Part shown: positions 1-9,667 of the stretch, piece by piece
Numbering within the stretch: the stretch's first letter is position 1
How the letters are laid out: every line of letters starts with the position of its first letter
Assembly: GCA_965279735.1 (NCBI GenBank)
Contig: OZ257260.1
Coordinates: forward strand, 248,001-312,000
DNA from: CAIUGU01 sp965279735
Lineage (GTDB): Bacteria > Pseudomonadota > Gammaproteobacteria > Steroidobacterales > Steroidobacteraceae
Direction: 5' to 3'
DNA length: 64,000 nucleotides
Translations under genes and position numbers: made by a program
Notes under the pieces: model-generated
Told to the model about the DNA's origin: nothing
Seen by the model: the letters and a program-made list of their open reading frames with translations, nothing else
Database searches by the model: none

Positions 1-4
1 ACCC

Positions 5-1519
5 ATGCTGCTCCAGGCGTCGAGCCACCGGGAGGCCCCCTTCATCACCGGGATGCCGAAGGTGGATGGCACCGATCTGTTCGTATTCAACAGCTACGAG
101 TCGGGTCGCGAAGGCTACGTCACCCTGCTCGCGAACTACTATCCGCTCCAGGAGCCAGGAGGTGGGCCGAACTATTTCCAGATGGATGAAACCGGACGTT
201 ATTACATCCGTGTGGACAACGATGGCGATGCCATCGAGGACATCACGTTCATCTTCCAGTTCCGGAGCACCTTGGCGAATTCGAACACGGGCATCACGTT
301 CCCGGTGGGAAGTGCGCAGGTCCCGGTGCCGTTGAAACACGTGGGTCCGGTCAGTGCGACTGATCAGAGTGCATTGAACGTGCGTGAGACCTACCAGCTC
401 CTGGTGAGCCGGGGGCCCAACCAGACCACTTCGTACGCAACAACCGCAGATGGATCGCGCGACCTGGTCAAGCCCTACGATTTCGCCGGCACAAAGACTT
501 TCGGGAGCAAAGCGGCCTATGAATCGTATGCACGGCAATACATTTATACGGTCAACCTTCCGGGCTGCGCGCAGCCAGCGCGGGTTTTCGTCGGGCAGCG
601 CGACGAGCCTTTCCAGATCAACGTCGGCAAGATCTTCGATCTCGTCAACTTCGTCCCCGTCGAGGCGGGAGCGGTTCCCGGACTGCCTGGTATCGCCCAG
701 AGCCCGGAAAATGACGAACTCGCCAACAAGAATGTCACCACGCTTGGCCTGGAAGTGCATTCGAGCTGTTTGACAGGCGCAGGCAATGGCGTGATCGGCG
801 CCTGGACGACGGCATCACTACCGCAAGCGCGTGTGCTGGCACGTTCATCCTATGCCAATCAGCCGGCAGCTACTGGCGGTGCCTTTACCCAGGTATCGCG
901 CCTCGGAATGCCCCTCGTGAACGAGATCGTCATCGGTGTACCCGACAAGGATAAATTCAATCGCAGCAAGCCGTCAGGCGACGCGCAGTTTCTGAACTAC
1001 GTGACCAACCCGACGCTTCCCGCCATCCTGAATGCGTTGTTCCTCGCACCCGTAAACTCTGTCCTTCCGGCACCCGTCGCCAGCCTGGCGCCGTCGAACC
1101 TGCCTCGCAATGATCTCGTCACGGCCTTTCTGACCGGATTTCCCGGCGTCAATCAGCTTGCCAAGGTCACTCCTTCGGAGATGATGCGGCTCAACACGAA
1201 GATTGCTGCCACGGCTCCGGCTCAACAGAACTCGATGGGTGTGCTGGGCGGCGACCTTGCGGGATTTCCCAACGGGCGCCGACCGGGTGATGACGTGACG
1301 GATATCGAGCTTCGCGTCGCCATGGGAAGGCTCTGTCATCCCGTCACCATAGGCGGTACAGCCACGGACCTTGGTTTGTGCAGGCCTGCAGATGCTCCCG
1401 TTGGCACGGTTCCGTTCACGGATGGTGCTCCGACCAAGGCAGCGGACTTCGACATGGTGTTCCCGTATTTCCGGACGCCTTATGCGGGGTCGACCGATTT
1501 TGCCGCGGCGCAGAACTAG
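5..1519 (+). CDS. DUF4331 family secreted protein (probably 5'-truncated by the window edge)
   Basis: The protein shows the DUF4331 signature right at its visible start (ASSHREAP, then the KVDGTDLFVFNSYE stretch), which in this family normally follows a cleaved signal peptide. Only four residues precede the motif here and the frame stays open to the window edge, so the real start and signal peptide most likely lie upstream. DUF4331 proteins are exported, of unknown function, and common in Proteobacteria. The stop codon overlaps the Shine-Dalgarno (AGGAGG) of the following lipoprotein gene 10 bp away, so the two are cotranscribed. The family call is firm; the role is unknown. Confidence 0.85.
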   Translation: MLLQASSHREAPFITGMPKVDGTDLFVFNSYESGREGYVTLLANYYPLQEPGGGPNYFQMDETGRYYIRVDNDGDAIEDITFIFQFRSTLANSNTGITFPVGSAQVPVPLKHVGPVSATDQSALNVRETYQLLVSRGPNQTTSYATTADGSRDLVKPYDFAGTKTFGSKAAYESYARQYIYTVNLPGCAQPARVFVGQRDEPFQINVGKIFDLVNFVPVEAGAVPGLPGIAQSPENDELANKNVTTLGLEVHSSCLTGAGNGVIGAWTTASLPQARVLARSSYANQPAATGGAFTQVSRLGMPLVNEIVIGVPDKDKFNRSKPSGDAQFLNYVTNPTLPAILNALFLAPVNSVLPAPVASLAPSNLPRNDLVTAFLTGFPGVNQLAKVTPSEMMRLNTKIAATAPAQQNSMGVLGGDLAGFPNGRRPGDDVTDIELRVAMGRLCHPVTIGGTATDLGLCRPADAPVGTVPFTDGAPTKAADFDMVFPYFRTPYAGSTDFAAAQN

Positions 1520-1528
1520 GAGGCGCAA

Positions 1529-2092
1529 ATGAAAATCGCAAGCACAGTGTCGATTGCGCTATCTCTGGGCATCGGGCTTTCGGGTTGCGGGGGAGGCTCA
1601 TCGGAAGGAATGGGTGCGGGCCCTGTTTCCGGAGCTCCTCCGGTCACGAACACCGCTCCGACAATGACCGGTCTCCCGGCCGAGAAAGTCGTTCTGCAGG
1701 ATGCGACCAGCGACGTGATCCCTTTCAGCGTCAATGACTCTGAATCGGGTGCGGTAAGCGTGGGACTGACGATCACGTCGTCCGCGCCGGAAATCATTGC
1801 GCCGGAGGCGATTCAACTGCAAGGCAACGGCAGCGCGCGAGGGCTCGTCATTGTTCCTGTAGCTGGAGCCGCCGGGATATCAACCGTAACCCTGAAAGCA
1901 GTCGATCCTTCCGGATTGACGACGTCGCAGTCGCTGAGGGTGGAAGTCACGGGCGTGCAGCGGTCCTATCGGGAGATGGTAGGAACGGTTTTCGCCCAAG
2001 GAGCAGAAAGCGCAGGAGAAGATACCGTCGGCTTCACATGGGTAGATAACCCCGAGAATGAGGAGGCAGCGTTCGATAATCTGCTGAACTGA
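1529..2092 (+). CDS. small exported lipoprotein, Ig-like
   Basis: A 187-residue protein with a type II signal peptide: a hydrophobic segment ends in LSGCGGGSS, so Cys20 would be lipidated. The rest is rich in Thr, Val and Ser, with a pattern of short beta strands (TLKAVDPSGLTTSQSLRVEV) like a bacterial Ig or cadherin-like domain. It has a perfect AGGAGG ribosome site and follows the DUF4331 gene directly, so it probably acts with it at the cell surface. Function unknown. Confidence 0.75.
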   Translation: MKIASTVSIALSLGIGLSGCGGGSSEGMGAGPVSGAPPVTNTAPTMTGLPAEKVVLQDATSDVIPFSVNDSESGAVSVGLTITSSAPEIIAPEAIQLQGNGSARGLVIVPVAGAAGISTVTLKAVDPSGLTTSQSLRVEVTGVQRSYREMVGTVFAQGAESAGEDTVGFTWVDNPENEEAAFDNLLN

Positions 2093-2097
2093 TCGGT

Positions 2098-2129
2098 TCC
2101 CATGGCGCAGCGTACGCTGCGCCATGGGA
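2098..2129. terminator. perfect 32-bp palindrome, likely bidirectional terminator
   Basis: Arms at 2098-2111 and 2116-2129 are exactly complementary around a GTAC centre. It sits between the convergent lipoprotein and CGNR-regulator genes. There is no clear T run on either side, so termination is inferred from position and stem strength. Confidence 0.5.
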
Positions 2130-2270
2130 TTGTCTGAAGTCGGCCTACCTCCGGTCGGATGATTTTCAGGCCGCGTGAAGATCAGAACGAATATGCCGGG
2201 CAGTCCAGGTTTCGATCTTCCGGCTGACTGCTTGCGATCGTTGATAACCAGTTATGCAGCGAAAGCCAGC

Positions 2271-2876
2271 TCATAATCGGGCGAGCTTTTTCCGTTGGTA
2301 ATGGCGGCTCGCCTTGGCGCGGTTGCCACAAGCACCCATGTCGCACCAGCGTCGTGTCGCTCCCTTGCTGCGATCGATAAACAACCATAAACATTCCGGG
2401 TTGGCGCATTGGCGCACGGTCCGGGCTGCATCGCGCACCAGCAGATCGGCCGCCGACCACAGTACCGGCGCCAGCAAATCGGAGAGGTCGAGGCCGGGAG
2501 TGGGGATGCGCCAGGCCAGCCCACGAGGCGACTCGGCCAGCAGGTTGCGTGGAGGCGTGTTGCGCAGCTCGAGGTTCAGGCGTTCGATATCTTCAGGGTC
2601 AGGCGCGTTGCTGCCCGATATGCGGGTAAAGACGCGGAACAGGATTTCGCGCAGCTCAATGGCTTGATCCAGCCACTTGTCGGCATCGCCCGGTACAGCA
2701 CGAACTTTCAGGCGCTGCGCAGTGCTGGTGTCGAATCCGGCGTCCGTGGCCAGCCATTGCAACAGATCTTCAGCGCGAACCAGCGTTTCGGTCGGTTCGC
2801 CGCGCCCGCGCCAATAACGTGTATTGGCGAAATAAAGGCACAGGTCGTCGCTGTTGGCACGAACCGTCGCAGTCAT
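2271..2876 (-). CDS. CGNR zinc-finger / ABATE-domain transcriptional regulator
   Basis: A 201-residue protein of the CGNR family. The C-terminal zinc finger is complete: Cys157, Cys162, Cys178 and Cys183, the last beginning the CGNR motif, followed by a basic tail. The N-terminal two thirds correspond to the ABATE (stress-associated) domain. These proteins are thought to act as DNA-binding regulators. It is divergent from the DUF5916 gene, and the roughly 135-bp gap between them should hold both promoters, so it may regulate that neighbour. The target is inference only. Confidence 0.85.
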   Translation of the reverse strand: MTATVRANSDDLCLYFANTRYWRGRGEPTETLVRAEDLLQWLATDAGFDTSTAQRLKVRAVPGDADKWLDQAIELREILFRVFTRISGSNAPDPEDIERLNLELRNTPPRNLLAESPRGLAWRIPTPGLDLSDLLAPVLWSAADLLVRDAARTVRQCANPECLWLFIDRSKGATRRWCDMGACGNRAKASRHYQRKKLARL

Positions 2877-3012
2877 GACTTCGATTCCCGCTGCATGACC
2901 GAATCATAACCCCCTACGGGGTTGACAGACCATGGCTGAATGAACAAACATAACCATGTAGGCAGTTAGGCTTGTCTGATATCCAACAATGAATTGCCGG
3001 GGATGCGTTTCC

Positions 3013-5250
3013 ATGAAGAGGGTCAGGTCACGTCTTGTAACCGGCGGCTTGCTGCTGGGAATGTTCGCCACAACCGCATGGGGTCAGGGCATCGGCGATG
3101 TGCCTCACGTAACGGCAACCCGGATCGAACATGCGCCGGTGATCGATGGGCGGCTTGATGAGCCCGAATGGACACAGGCCGGGGTGATCCGTGACCTCGT
3201 GCAGATTCGTCCCGGGGACGGCGCGCCGATCTCCGAGCGTACCGAGGTCTATCTCATGTACGACAAGGATGCGCTCTACATCGCGGCCAGGATGTGGGAT
3301 CCGGATGCTCCGGATGGCATATCCGCGAAGGTGATGAAGCACAACGCCACGTTCAACAACGACGACCGCATCGCCGTCATCATCGATCCGTTCAACACCG
3401 GCCGGAATGGCTATCGGTTCGAAGTGAACGCGAATGGTGTGCGCAACGACCTGCTTTACCAAGGTGGCCAGTTGTTATCGGAGTGGTCGGCCATCTGGGA
3501 TTCCGCAGCGACGGTGGGCGATGGGCTGTGGATGGTCGAATTCGCAATTCCGTTCAAGTCGTTGCCCTTCGATCCTGCGATCGAAAACTGGGGCTTCAAC
3601 GTCTCGCGGGCGATCCGTCGTCGCGGCGAGGAGGCGGTCTGGGTCTCGCGCAATCGCACCATCAGTCCCGCCATCGTCGGTGTTGCTGAAGGATTCAAAG
3701 GTCTTGATCCCGGTGTGGGCCTCGACGTCGTGCCCGGAGTCGCCGTCACTCACAGCAAGTCGTACGCAACTGGCTCGGCTCAGACCGATACGGAACCTTC
3801 GCTCGATCTCTACTACCGCGTGACGCCGGCACTGACGGCCTCATTGACAGTCAATACCGATTTCTCCGCCACCGAGGTGGATGACCGGCAGGTCAATCTC
3901 ACGCGCTTCAACCTGTTCTTTCCGGAGAAGCGCGATTTCTTCCTGAACGATTCCGACCTGTTCGATTTCGGCCGGTTTGGGAACAACACGAACTATCCTC
4001 CGGGGGTTCGCAACATCACTCGCGCCCAGCAGGAAAACGGCCGGCCGTTCTTCTCGAGACGCGTGGGGCTGAGTGCGCTTGGCACGCCGGTCGACATCGA
4101 GTACGGCGGCAAGCTGAGCGGTCGAATGGGCAGGTTTACGGTCGGTGCGATGGGAATCCGCCAGGACGAATTCGTGCCGCTCACCGGGTCGATCGTCGAT
4201 CCTGCCGACCTCTTTGTTGGTCGCGCGACGATGGACGTGCTCGCCCAGTCCAGTTTCGGCGTGATTGCGACCTCAGGAAATCCGCAGGGCAATCTCGACA
4301 ACTCCCTCGTCGGCGCCGACTTTCTTTATCGCAACAACCGGCTTCCCTGGGGCAAGCCCGTGGAAGGCGAAGTGTGGTACCAGCAATCAGAAACCGAGAC
4401 AGTTTCAGGGAACGACCGTGCATTTGGGGTGGGGCTTCGCGTGCCGGACTCGAAGGGCTGGCGCGCCGCGTATGTCTTCAGGGAAATCGGGGAAAAGTTT
4501 TTTCCTGCGCTGGGTTTCGTGAATCGCACAGGCATCCGCGAGAATTTCCTGGGCGTCAGCCATGTCTGGCGTCCGGCGGCCTTCATCCAGAGTTTCAATA
4601 CGGATGTGGAATTCAACCAGATTGACTCACTCGCGACAGGTGAGCGACTGACCCAGACCATTGCCCTGCGGGCTTTTGAACTGGAGACCCGGACCCGCGA
4701 CGTCGTCAGGCCCTTTTATTCGCGAAGCAGCGAGCGGCTCGTTGCGCCCTTCACGATCTACAACTCAGGAGGCAGGACAGTGGTGATTCCTGCCGGAGAC
4801 TATCGCTTCGATGAATATGGCGTGGACCTCGAGTCTGGCGCCCAGCGTGCTTACTCGGTCAAGTTCAACTTCCGCACAGGCGATTTCTATGACGGCGATC
4901 GACTCAACATGGGAGGTGAATTCGCCTGGAAGCCTTCACGCCACTTCAATCTCAACCTTGGCTACGACTGGAACCGCATCGAGCTGCCCTACGGCGACTT
5001 CGTCACGAGACTGACGCGCTTCACGGCTGAAGTGGCGTTCACCTCCAACCTCGCCTGGATCAACCTGCTTCAGTACGACGACGTTTCCGAAGTCGTTGGC
5101 ATCCACAGTCGCCTGCAATGGATTCCAAAGGCCGGCCAGCGTTTCTTCCTGGTGCTGAACCGCAACTTCCAGGATGTCGACAAGGACAATTCATTCAATC
5201 CCATAACGACTGAGATGACAGCCAAGGCTGCCTACACCTTCAGGTTCTGA
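3013..5250 (+). CDS. DUF5916 / CBM9-like outer-membrane protein
   Basis: Exported 745-residue protein with signal peptide (MKRVRSRL..TTAWGQG). Residues of about 25-210 match the carbohydrate-binding-module-9-like domain found at the N-terminus of DUF5916 proteins (VIDGRLDEPEWTQAG, then YRFEVNANGVRNDL). The rest has the alternating pattern of an outer-membrane beta-barrel (LFFPEKRDFFLND; ending in an aromatic, AAYTFRF). An in-frame ATG 24 bp upstream (2989) exists, but 3013 gives a proper signal peptide and has GGGGA upstream. The family is often found near peptidases and TonB receptors; substrate unknown. Confidence 0.85.
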   Translation: MKRVRSRLVTGGLLLGMFATTAWGQGIGDVPHVTATRIEHAPVIDGRLDEPEWTQAGVIRDLVQIRPGDGAPISERTEVYLMYDKDALYIAARMWDPDAPDGISAKVMKHNATFNNDDRIAVIIDPFNTGRNGYRFEVNANGVRNDLLYQGGQLLSEWSAIWDSAATVGDGLWMVEFAIPFKSLPFDPAIENWGFNVSRAIRRRGEEAVWVSRNRTISPAIVGVAEGFKGLDPGVGLDVVPGVAVTHSKSYATGSAQTDTEPSLDLYYRVTPALTASLTVNTDFSATEVDDRQVNLTRFNLFFPEKRDFFLNDSDLFDFGRFGNNTNYPPGVRNITRAQQENGRPFFSRRVGLSALGTPVDIEYGGKLSGRMGRFTVGAMGIRQDEFVPLTGSIVDPADLFVGRATMDVLAQSSFGVIATSGNPQGNLDNSLVGADFLYRNNRLPWGKPVEGEVWYQQSETETVSGNDRAFGVGLRVPDSKGWRAAYVFREIGEKFFPALGFVNRTGIRENFLGVSHVWRPAAFIQSFNTDVEFNQIDSLATGERLTQTIALRAFELETRTRDVVRPFYSRSSERLVAPFTIYNSGGRTVVIPAGDYRFDEYGVDLESGAQRAYSVKFNFRTGDFYDGDRLNMGGEFAWKPSRHFNLNLGYDWNRIELPYGDFVTRLTRFTAEVAFTSNLAWINLLQYDDVSEVVGIHSRLQWIPKAGQRFFLVLNRNFQDVDKDNSFNPITTEMTAKAAYTFRF

Positions 5251-5258
5251 CGTGAAGA

Positions 5259-6047
5259 CTATGGCCCACCTGAGGGTTCAAGTCCTTTTTTCCCCATCAC
5301 CGACTGTGCGTGCGGTGATTGGAGGAAGCGCACGAAGGCGTCGGCGGCAGAGGCTTGTCCTGAGGCTGTGGGGATCCCTGCCGTAAATGTCGTGATGAGT
5401 TGCAGCTCGTCCGGCAGGGGGCCAATGACCTCAACACCGGCGACGGAAGAAAGCTCCTGTATCTGCTGGATGGCGAGATCGCTTTCACCGGTCATGAGCA
5501 AGGAAGCGCTAAGTCCATTGGGAGGAGGGAACTTCGCTTTCGCCTTCATCTGGTCCGCGATACCAAGTCGTTCAAGCACCTTGGCGAAATGAACGCCGCT
5601 GGTACCACCCGCGGCAGGGTCGGAATAGCTGATCGACCGTGCGGCGAGCAATGTTCGCTTCAGCGCATCAGGCGTTGAGATGTCTGGTCTCGCATCTCCC
5701 TTGCGAACAGCGATGCCCACTCCAGAACTCGCAATGTCGACCGCCGATCCCGCCACAACTTTGCCTTCGCGGATCAGGGCCTCGATTCCCCCTCGTGTGG
5801 AGATCAGCAGGTCCGCTGCGTCGCCTGCGCGTAAACGCTTGTCGAGATTCGTGGAAGTTGCCCAGGTCGCCTCGATGCGTTGACTGGTGGATTTCTCGAA
5901 CTCCGGAATCAGGTCTTTGACGGCGCTTTGTACGCCGATCGACATATAGGCAGTGAGAGGGGGCGAGGGCGTGGCAGCTTTGCCAGCACCTGCGATCAGC
6001 AGGACAGCGGCGCCTGTGAGGGTGAGTAGAGATCCGATGTTTCGCAT
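5259..6047 (-). CDS. ModA-like periplasmic substrate-binding protein
   Basis: A 262-residue exported protein with a Sec signal peptide (LLTLTGAAVLLIAGAGKA). It has the type II periplasmic-binding fold of molybdate/tungstate-type proteins: an anion-loop-like N-terminus, the SGVGIAVRKGDARPDISTPDALK hinge region and a C-terminal FVRFLQSPHAQSVMGKKG segment typical of ModA relatives. No permease or ATPase gene is nearby. It starts 47 bp after the arylmalonate-decarboxylase-like gene with GGGAG before its ATG, so the two form an operon. The ligand is more likely a small organic anion related to that enzyme than molybdate, but this is inference. Confidence 0.8.
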   Translation of the reverse strand: MRNIGSLLTLTGAAVLLIAGAGKAATPSPPLTAYMSIGVQSAVKDLIPEFEKSTSQRIEATWATSTNLDKRLRAGDAADLLISTRGGIEALIREGKVVAGSAVDIASSGVGIAVRKGDARPDISTPDALKRTLLAARSISYSDPAAGGTSGVHFAKVLERLGIADQMKAKAKFPPPNGLSASLLMTGESDLAIQQIQELSSVAGVEVIGPLPDELQLITTFTAGIPTASGQASAADAFVRFLQSPHAQSVMGKKGLEPSGGP

Positions 6048-6093
6048 GGCTCAACTCCCGGTTTGCTGGGCTCGCAGCCCAGCTTGTTGGCGA

Positions 6094-6894
6094 TCAAGCT
6101 GCAAGGAGGCGCCCGTAACCGGGTGCCTGGCCGTTGAGCCCGAGCAGTTTGGCGCCAGCGAACAACGCATGCGGAGTGCTGGATACAGCGGGCACGCCGC
6201 AGCGCTGCTCGATTGGGTCGAGCACCTCCAGTGTGCGCAATCCACCGCATGACATGAGGATCGCGTCTGCTTTGGCGACTGAGCCGAAAACCCGAACCCC
6301 GAATTCGACCAGCTGAGGCTGGGTTACCCTCGAGATGTCCCCGACGGCCTCGATGCCCAGCCCCTGGACACCCAGCACTTCGAAGCCGTGCTCAGCCAGA
6401 AACGCGAGCAGTCTCGCGTTCACTTCATCGTTGTACGCTGTGGCCGCAACGACGCGGCGGGCGTTGACGGCTTTCAATCCGCGAATGACGGCAGTCGACA
6501 TCGTGATCGATGGCAGGCCTGTTGCGTCTCCCATCCTGCGCGTGAGGGTTGCATTGAATGCCTCGCCTTTATAGAAACTCAAGGACGTGCCCATCAGCAC
6601 GACAGCCTCGGCGCCGCGGGCTGCCAGCTTTTCGGCAGCGGGCCCAATGCGGTCGACAACCGCGTCGTAGCCATCCGGCGTCATGGTCTCGAGGCCAAGC
6701 CCCTCGACGATGTACTCGATCGCATCGCCATACATGGCAAGGCCTTCTTCAGGCACGCCGCGTCCCGTCGGAGGGAAGATCAGTCCGAGCTTGCGCGGTC
6801 CTGCTGCGTTGACGTTCCTGAACGCCACCGCGGACAGGGTGAGTCCTGCACAGAGAAGCAATTGCCGTCGAGTGAGACCCATAGACAATTTCAT
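6094..6894 (-). CDS. exported arylmalonate decarboxylase / Asp-Glu racemase family enzyme
   Basis: A 266-residue enzyme closely resembling Bordetella arylmalonate decarboxylase (AMDase): it keeps the MGTSLSFYKG loop with Gly102, the MSTAV segment, ATAYNDEVN, and SCGGL with the catalytic Cys216. Racemases of the superfamily have a second cysteine where Gly102 stands, so a cofactor-free decarboxylase is favoured. Unlike AMDase it starts with a twin-arginine-like export signal (LTRRQLLLCAG). Start 6894 has AGGA 8 bp upstream; the longer frame to 6924 lacks one. It leads an operon with the ModA-like binding protein. The natural substrate is unknown. Confidence 0.85.
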   Translation of the reverse strand: MKLSMGLTRRQLLLCAGLTLSAVAFRNVNAAGPRKLGLIFPPTGRGVPEEGLAMYGDAIEYIVEGLGLETMTPDGYDAVVDRIGPAAEKLAARGAEAVVLMGTSLSFYKGEAFNATLTRRMGDATGLPSITMSTAVIRGLKAVNARRVVAATAYNDEVNARLLAFLAEHGFEVLGVQGLGIEAVGDISRVTQPQLVEFGVRVFGSVAKADAILMSCGGLRTLEVLDPIEQRCGVPAVSSTPHALFAGAKLLGLNGQAPGYGRLLAA

Positions 6895-7093
6895 GCGACT
6901 GTCCTTTGCTGGCCGGGTGATCATCTACGTGGGCGCAGTGTATCGGATTCAACTGTTGCTCCATCCGCTGTTCTTGTTTGCGCCGCTACCGCGAGCCGGG
7001 TTCAGCGGCAAGACGAGCGGGAAACAGAACTGTCCCGCTCTGCGAGCCAAACCCGGTAAAGTAGGCCAATAGTTGAAGTTCGATACGGTTCCA

Positions 7094-8947
7094 ATGCCCA
7101 CACGACGCGACTTTCACAAGCTCTCCATCGCCGCCGCCCTGGCCGCCTTGCCGGGAGTCGGTTCAGCCCAGAGCACAGCTCCGGCATCCGAGGCTGCCGG
7201 ACGCCGACGCCGCGAGGAACTCTCCACGGTAAGGTCGGAGGTGTACGGCACCCATGGCATCGTCGCTGCGGGAACCCAGCAGACGGTCGAAGCGGGTATG
7301 CGCATCCTCACGGCGGGCGGAAATGCGTTCGACGCCGGGGTTGCTGCAGTGCTCGCCGGGGCGGTCAACGAGTTCTCGCATTTCGGCATGGGTGGCGAAG
7401 CCCCGGCCATCGTGTTCCAGGCCGACACGGGCAAGGTCACTGTCATCTGCGGTCAGGGCACGGCGCCGAAGGCGGCTACCCCGGCGTACTTCCGCAAGGA
7501 AGGCGTGATTCCGGGCAACGGTCCGAATGGCGGCACGGTGCCGGCCGTGATCGACGCCATGGCGCTCACTTTGCAGAACTTCGGCACGATGTCGCTGAAC
7601 CAGGTGCTGGAGCCTGCGCTCCGGCTTGCCGAAGGGTTCCCCATTTACCCGGTGCTGCGTTACGCGCTCCTCGCGAACCGGGAAAAATCAGAACAATGGT
7701 CATGGTCACGTCGCACTTACTACGGGGAGGGGCGCGTTCCCGAGCTCGGCGAAGTTTTTCGCCAGCCCAATCTCTTGGGAACTTTGCAGACGATCGCTGC
7801 TGCCGAACGCGCAGCGCTCAAGAAAGGTGCGAACCGCCACGACGCCATCGAAGCCGGGCGCGACGCGTTCTACAAGGGCGATATAGCCCGTCGCATCGCG
7901 GCTGCAGTGCAGGCCGATGGCGGGTTGATGAGTTACGAGGATCTCGCTACCTACCGCGGCCGGCTGGAAGCCGCGGTCACGACGACCTTCCATGGCCATG
8001 AAATCCACAAGGCGGGTTTCTGGAGCCAGGGGCCGGCGCTGCTGCTCACGCTGAACATTCTCGAAGCCGCAGGCGTCGACAAGCTGCGCCGTGGCGGCGA
8101 GCAGTATCTGCACACGGTCGTCGAGGCGATCAAGCTGGCTTATGACGATCGCAATGCGTGGTTCGGTGATCCCCTCTTTGCCGGCATTCCTGCCGAGGGC
8201 CTGCTGTCGAAGAGCTACGCTGCCGAGCGCGCGGCGCTGATCGGGCAGCAGGCTTCACTGCAGCATCGCTTCGGCAATCCATACGCACACCAGCGCGGCG
8301 GCGCGCGTCCCGCTGCCGCCTTCGTGCCGCATCAGCTCGAGGTTCTTGGTGGCCCCCCGAATGACACCACGGCGATCGAGATCGTGGACGCACGCGGCAA
8401 TCTCTTCAGTGCCACACCGAGTTCGGGGTGGTTGATGGGGGGTGCGTACGTGGCTGGCGATACCGGCGTGCCACTCAGCAATCGCATGACGGTTTTCGAT
8501 CTGGATCCAACAAGCCCGAATGTGCTGGCAGGCGGCAAGCGGCCGCGGACCACGTTGACGCCCACCATCGTCACCCGCTCCGGCAAACCTTTTCTGGCCA
8601 TCGGTACGCCGGGCGGCGACAGCCAGGACCAGCAGATCGGCCAGACGCTGCTCAACATCATTCTGGGCGGGCTCAACATCCAGCAGGCGATCGAGTCGCC
8701 GCGTTTCGAGTCTTTCCATTTCCACCAGTCGTTCAGCGACAAGCGCGACGTGCCGGGATTGCTCGCGATTGAAAGCCGTATACCCACCGAGGTGCTCGAT
8801 GCGCTGGAGCGCCGGGGGCACCTTCTTGAGGTTGTCAGCGCCTACGGTATTTCGACAGCCCTGGTGGCCGTAGGCGTAGAGCCCAGATTCAACACGCTGC
8901 GCGGCGGCGCCGATGTGCGGGGGGAGCGCCAGGTTTTTGGATGGTGA
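7094..8947 (+). CDS. ggt: gamma-glutamyltransferase, Tat-exported
   Basis: A 617-residue Ntn hydrolase that cleaves or transfers gamma-glutamyl groups, for example from glutathione, in the periplasm. The large subunit begins with AAGTQQTVEAGMRILTAGGNAFDA, and the self-processing site is the Thr-Thr pair 425-426 in NDTTAIEI, where the family nucleophile lies. The N-terminus TRRDFHK plus a hydrophobic stretch is a Tat signal. I chose ATG 7094 because it leaves a compact Tat leader; TTG at 7073 is an alternative. The enzyme-specific lid loop was not assessed, so it may be a cephalosporin-acylase-like relative. It is divergent from the AMDase operon. Confidence 0.9.
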   Translation: MPTRRDFHKLSIAAALAALPGVGSAQSTAPASEAAGRRRREELSTVRSEVYGTHGIVAAGTQQTVEAGMRILTAGGNAFDAGVAAVLAGAVNEFSHFGMGGEAPAIVFQADTGKVTVICGQGTAPKAATPAYFRKEGVIPGNGPNGGTVPAVIDAMALTLQNFGTMSLNQVLEPALRLAEGFPIYPVLRYALLANREKSEQWSWSRRTYYGEGRVPELGEVFRQPNLLGTLQTIAAAERAALKKGANRHDAIEAGRDAFYKGDIARRIAAAVQADGGLMSYEDLATYRGRLEAAVTTTFHGHEIHKAGFWSQGPALLLTLNILEAAGVDKLRRGGEQYLHTVVEAIKLAYDDRNAWFGDPLFAGIPAEGLLSKSYAAERAALIGQQASLQHRFGNPYAHQRGGARPAAAFVPHQLEVLGGPPNDTTAIEIVDARGNLFSATPSSGWLMGGAYVAGDTGVPLSNRMTVFDLDPTSPNVLAGGKRPRTTLTPTIVTRSGKPFLAIGTPGGDSQDQQIGQTLLNIILGGLNIQQAIESPRFESFHFHQSFSDKRDVPGLLAIESRIPTEVLDALERRGHLLEVVSAYGISTALVAVGVEPRFNTLRGGADVRGERQVFGW

Positions 8948-8992
8948 TGCTGTTGCGGGTGAATGGTGTCGGGTCGAATCGAGGCCCGCGGC

Positions 8993-9667
8993 TCATGCAG
9001 GCGCGCCCGGACGATGCATCAGGCGAACAGAACCCGCGGTTGCGGCGGCCACCGCGGTAATCACTACGGGAACCCAGAGAGCCCCGAATTCATAGCGATG
9101 GAAGAGGGCTGCTCCTGCTATCCCTCCGGCAAGAAATCCACCGATCACCGAGAAGCACAGGCGCACGCGACGACCATCAATCGGCACGCCCCGCATCCAG
9201 TGACCCGTGAAGATGCCCAGATCCGTGAACATTCCCGAGATGTGAGTCGTTCGCACCACCGTACCGCTGTACGTGCTCACCATGGCGTTCTGCAAGCCGC
9301 TTGCACACGCGGCTGCATACATGCCGCTGGCATGATGGCCTTTGAGCAGCAGCATGGCCGTCATCAACAGGACTGATTCGAGCAGGAAAGCCATGCCGTA
9401 AGGGCGCCCGAGCTTCAGCACGCTGTCCTTGACCACAATCCCGCTCACGATCGTGCCAACGAAGAAGGCACCGACAATGGCCGCGATATGCAGTGCCTTC
9501 AGAAACAGGCCGTTGGCAATCGCTTCGGCGAGCAGGGAGGTTGATCCGGTCAGGTGCGTCACGGCCTGGTGATCAAAGCCGAGCAAGCCGATGACGTTGA
9601 CCATTCCAGCGACCGCCGCCAGAACTGCAGCAATGCTCCACACCCAGGTCGGAAGCCGGGAAATCAT
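8993..9667 (-). CDS. YoaK / DUF1275 family membrane protein
   Basis: A 224-residue integral membrane protein with about six transmembrane segments. The first, with its GMVNVIGLLGF and THLTGSTS motifs, is diagnostic of the DUF1275 (YoaK) family. Function in the family is unresolved; a transport role is suspected. Its ATG overlaps the stop of the GFA gene (ATGA), so translation is coupled, making it the last gene of a six-gene minus-strand run. Confidence 0.85.
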   Translation of the reverse strand: MISRLPTWVWSIAAVLAAVAGMVNVIGLLGFDHQAVTHLTGSTSLLAEAIANGLFLKALHIAAIVGAFFVGTIVSGIVVKDSVLKLGRPYGMAFLLESVLLMTAMLLLKGHHASGMYAAACASGLQNAMVSTYSGTVVRTTHISGMFTDLGIFTGHWMRGVPIDGRRVRLCFSVIGGFLAGGIAGAALFHRYEFGALWVPVVITAVAAATAGSVRLMHRPGAPA

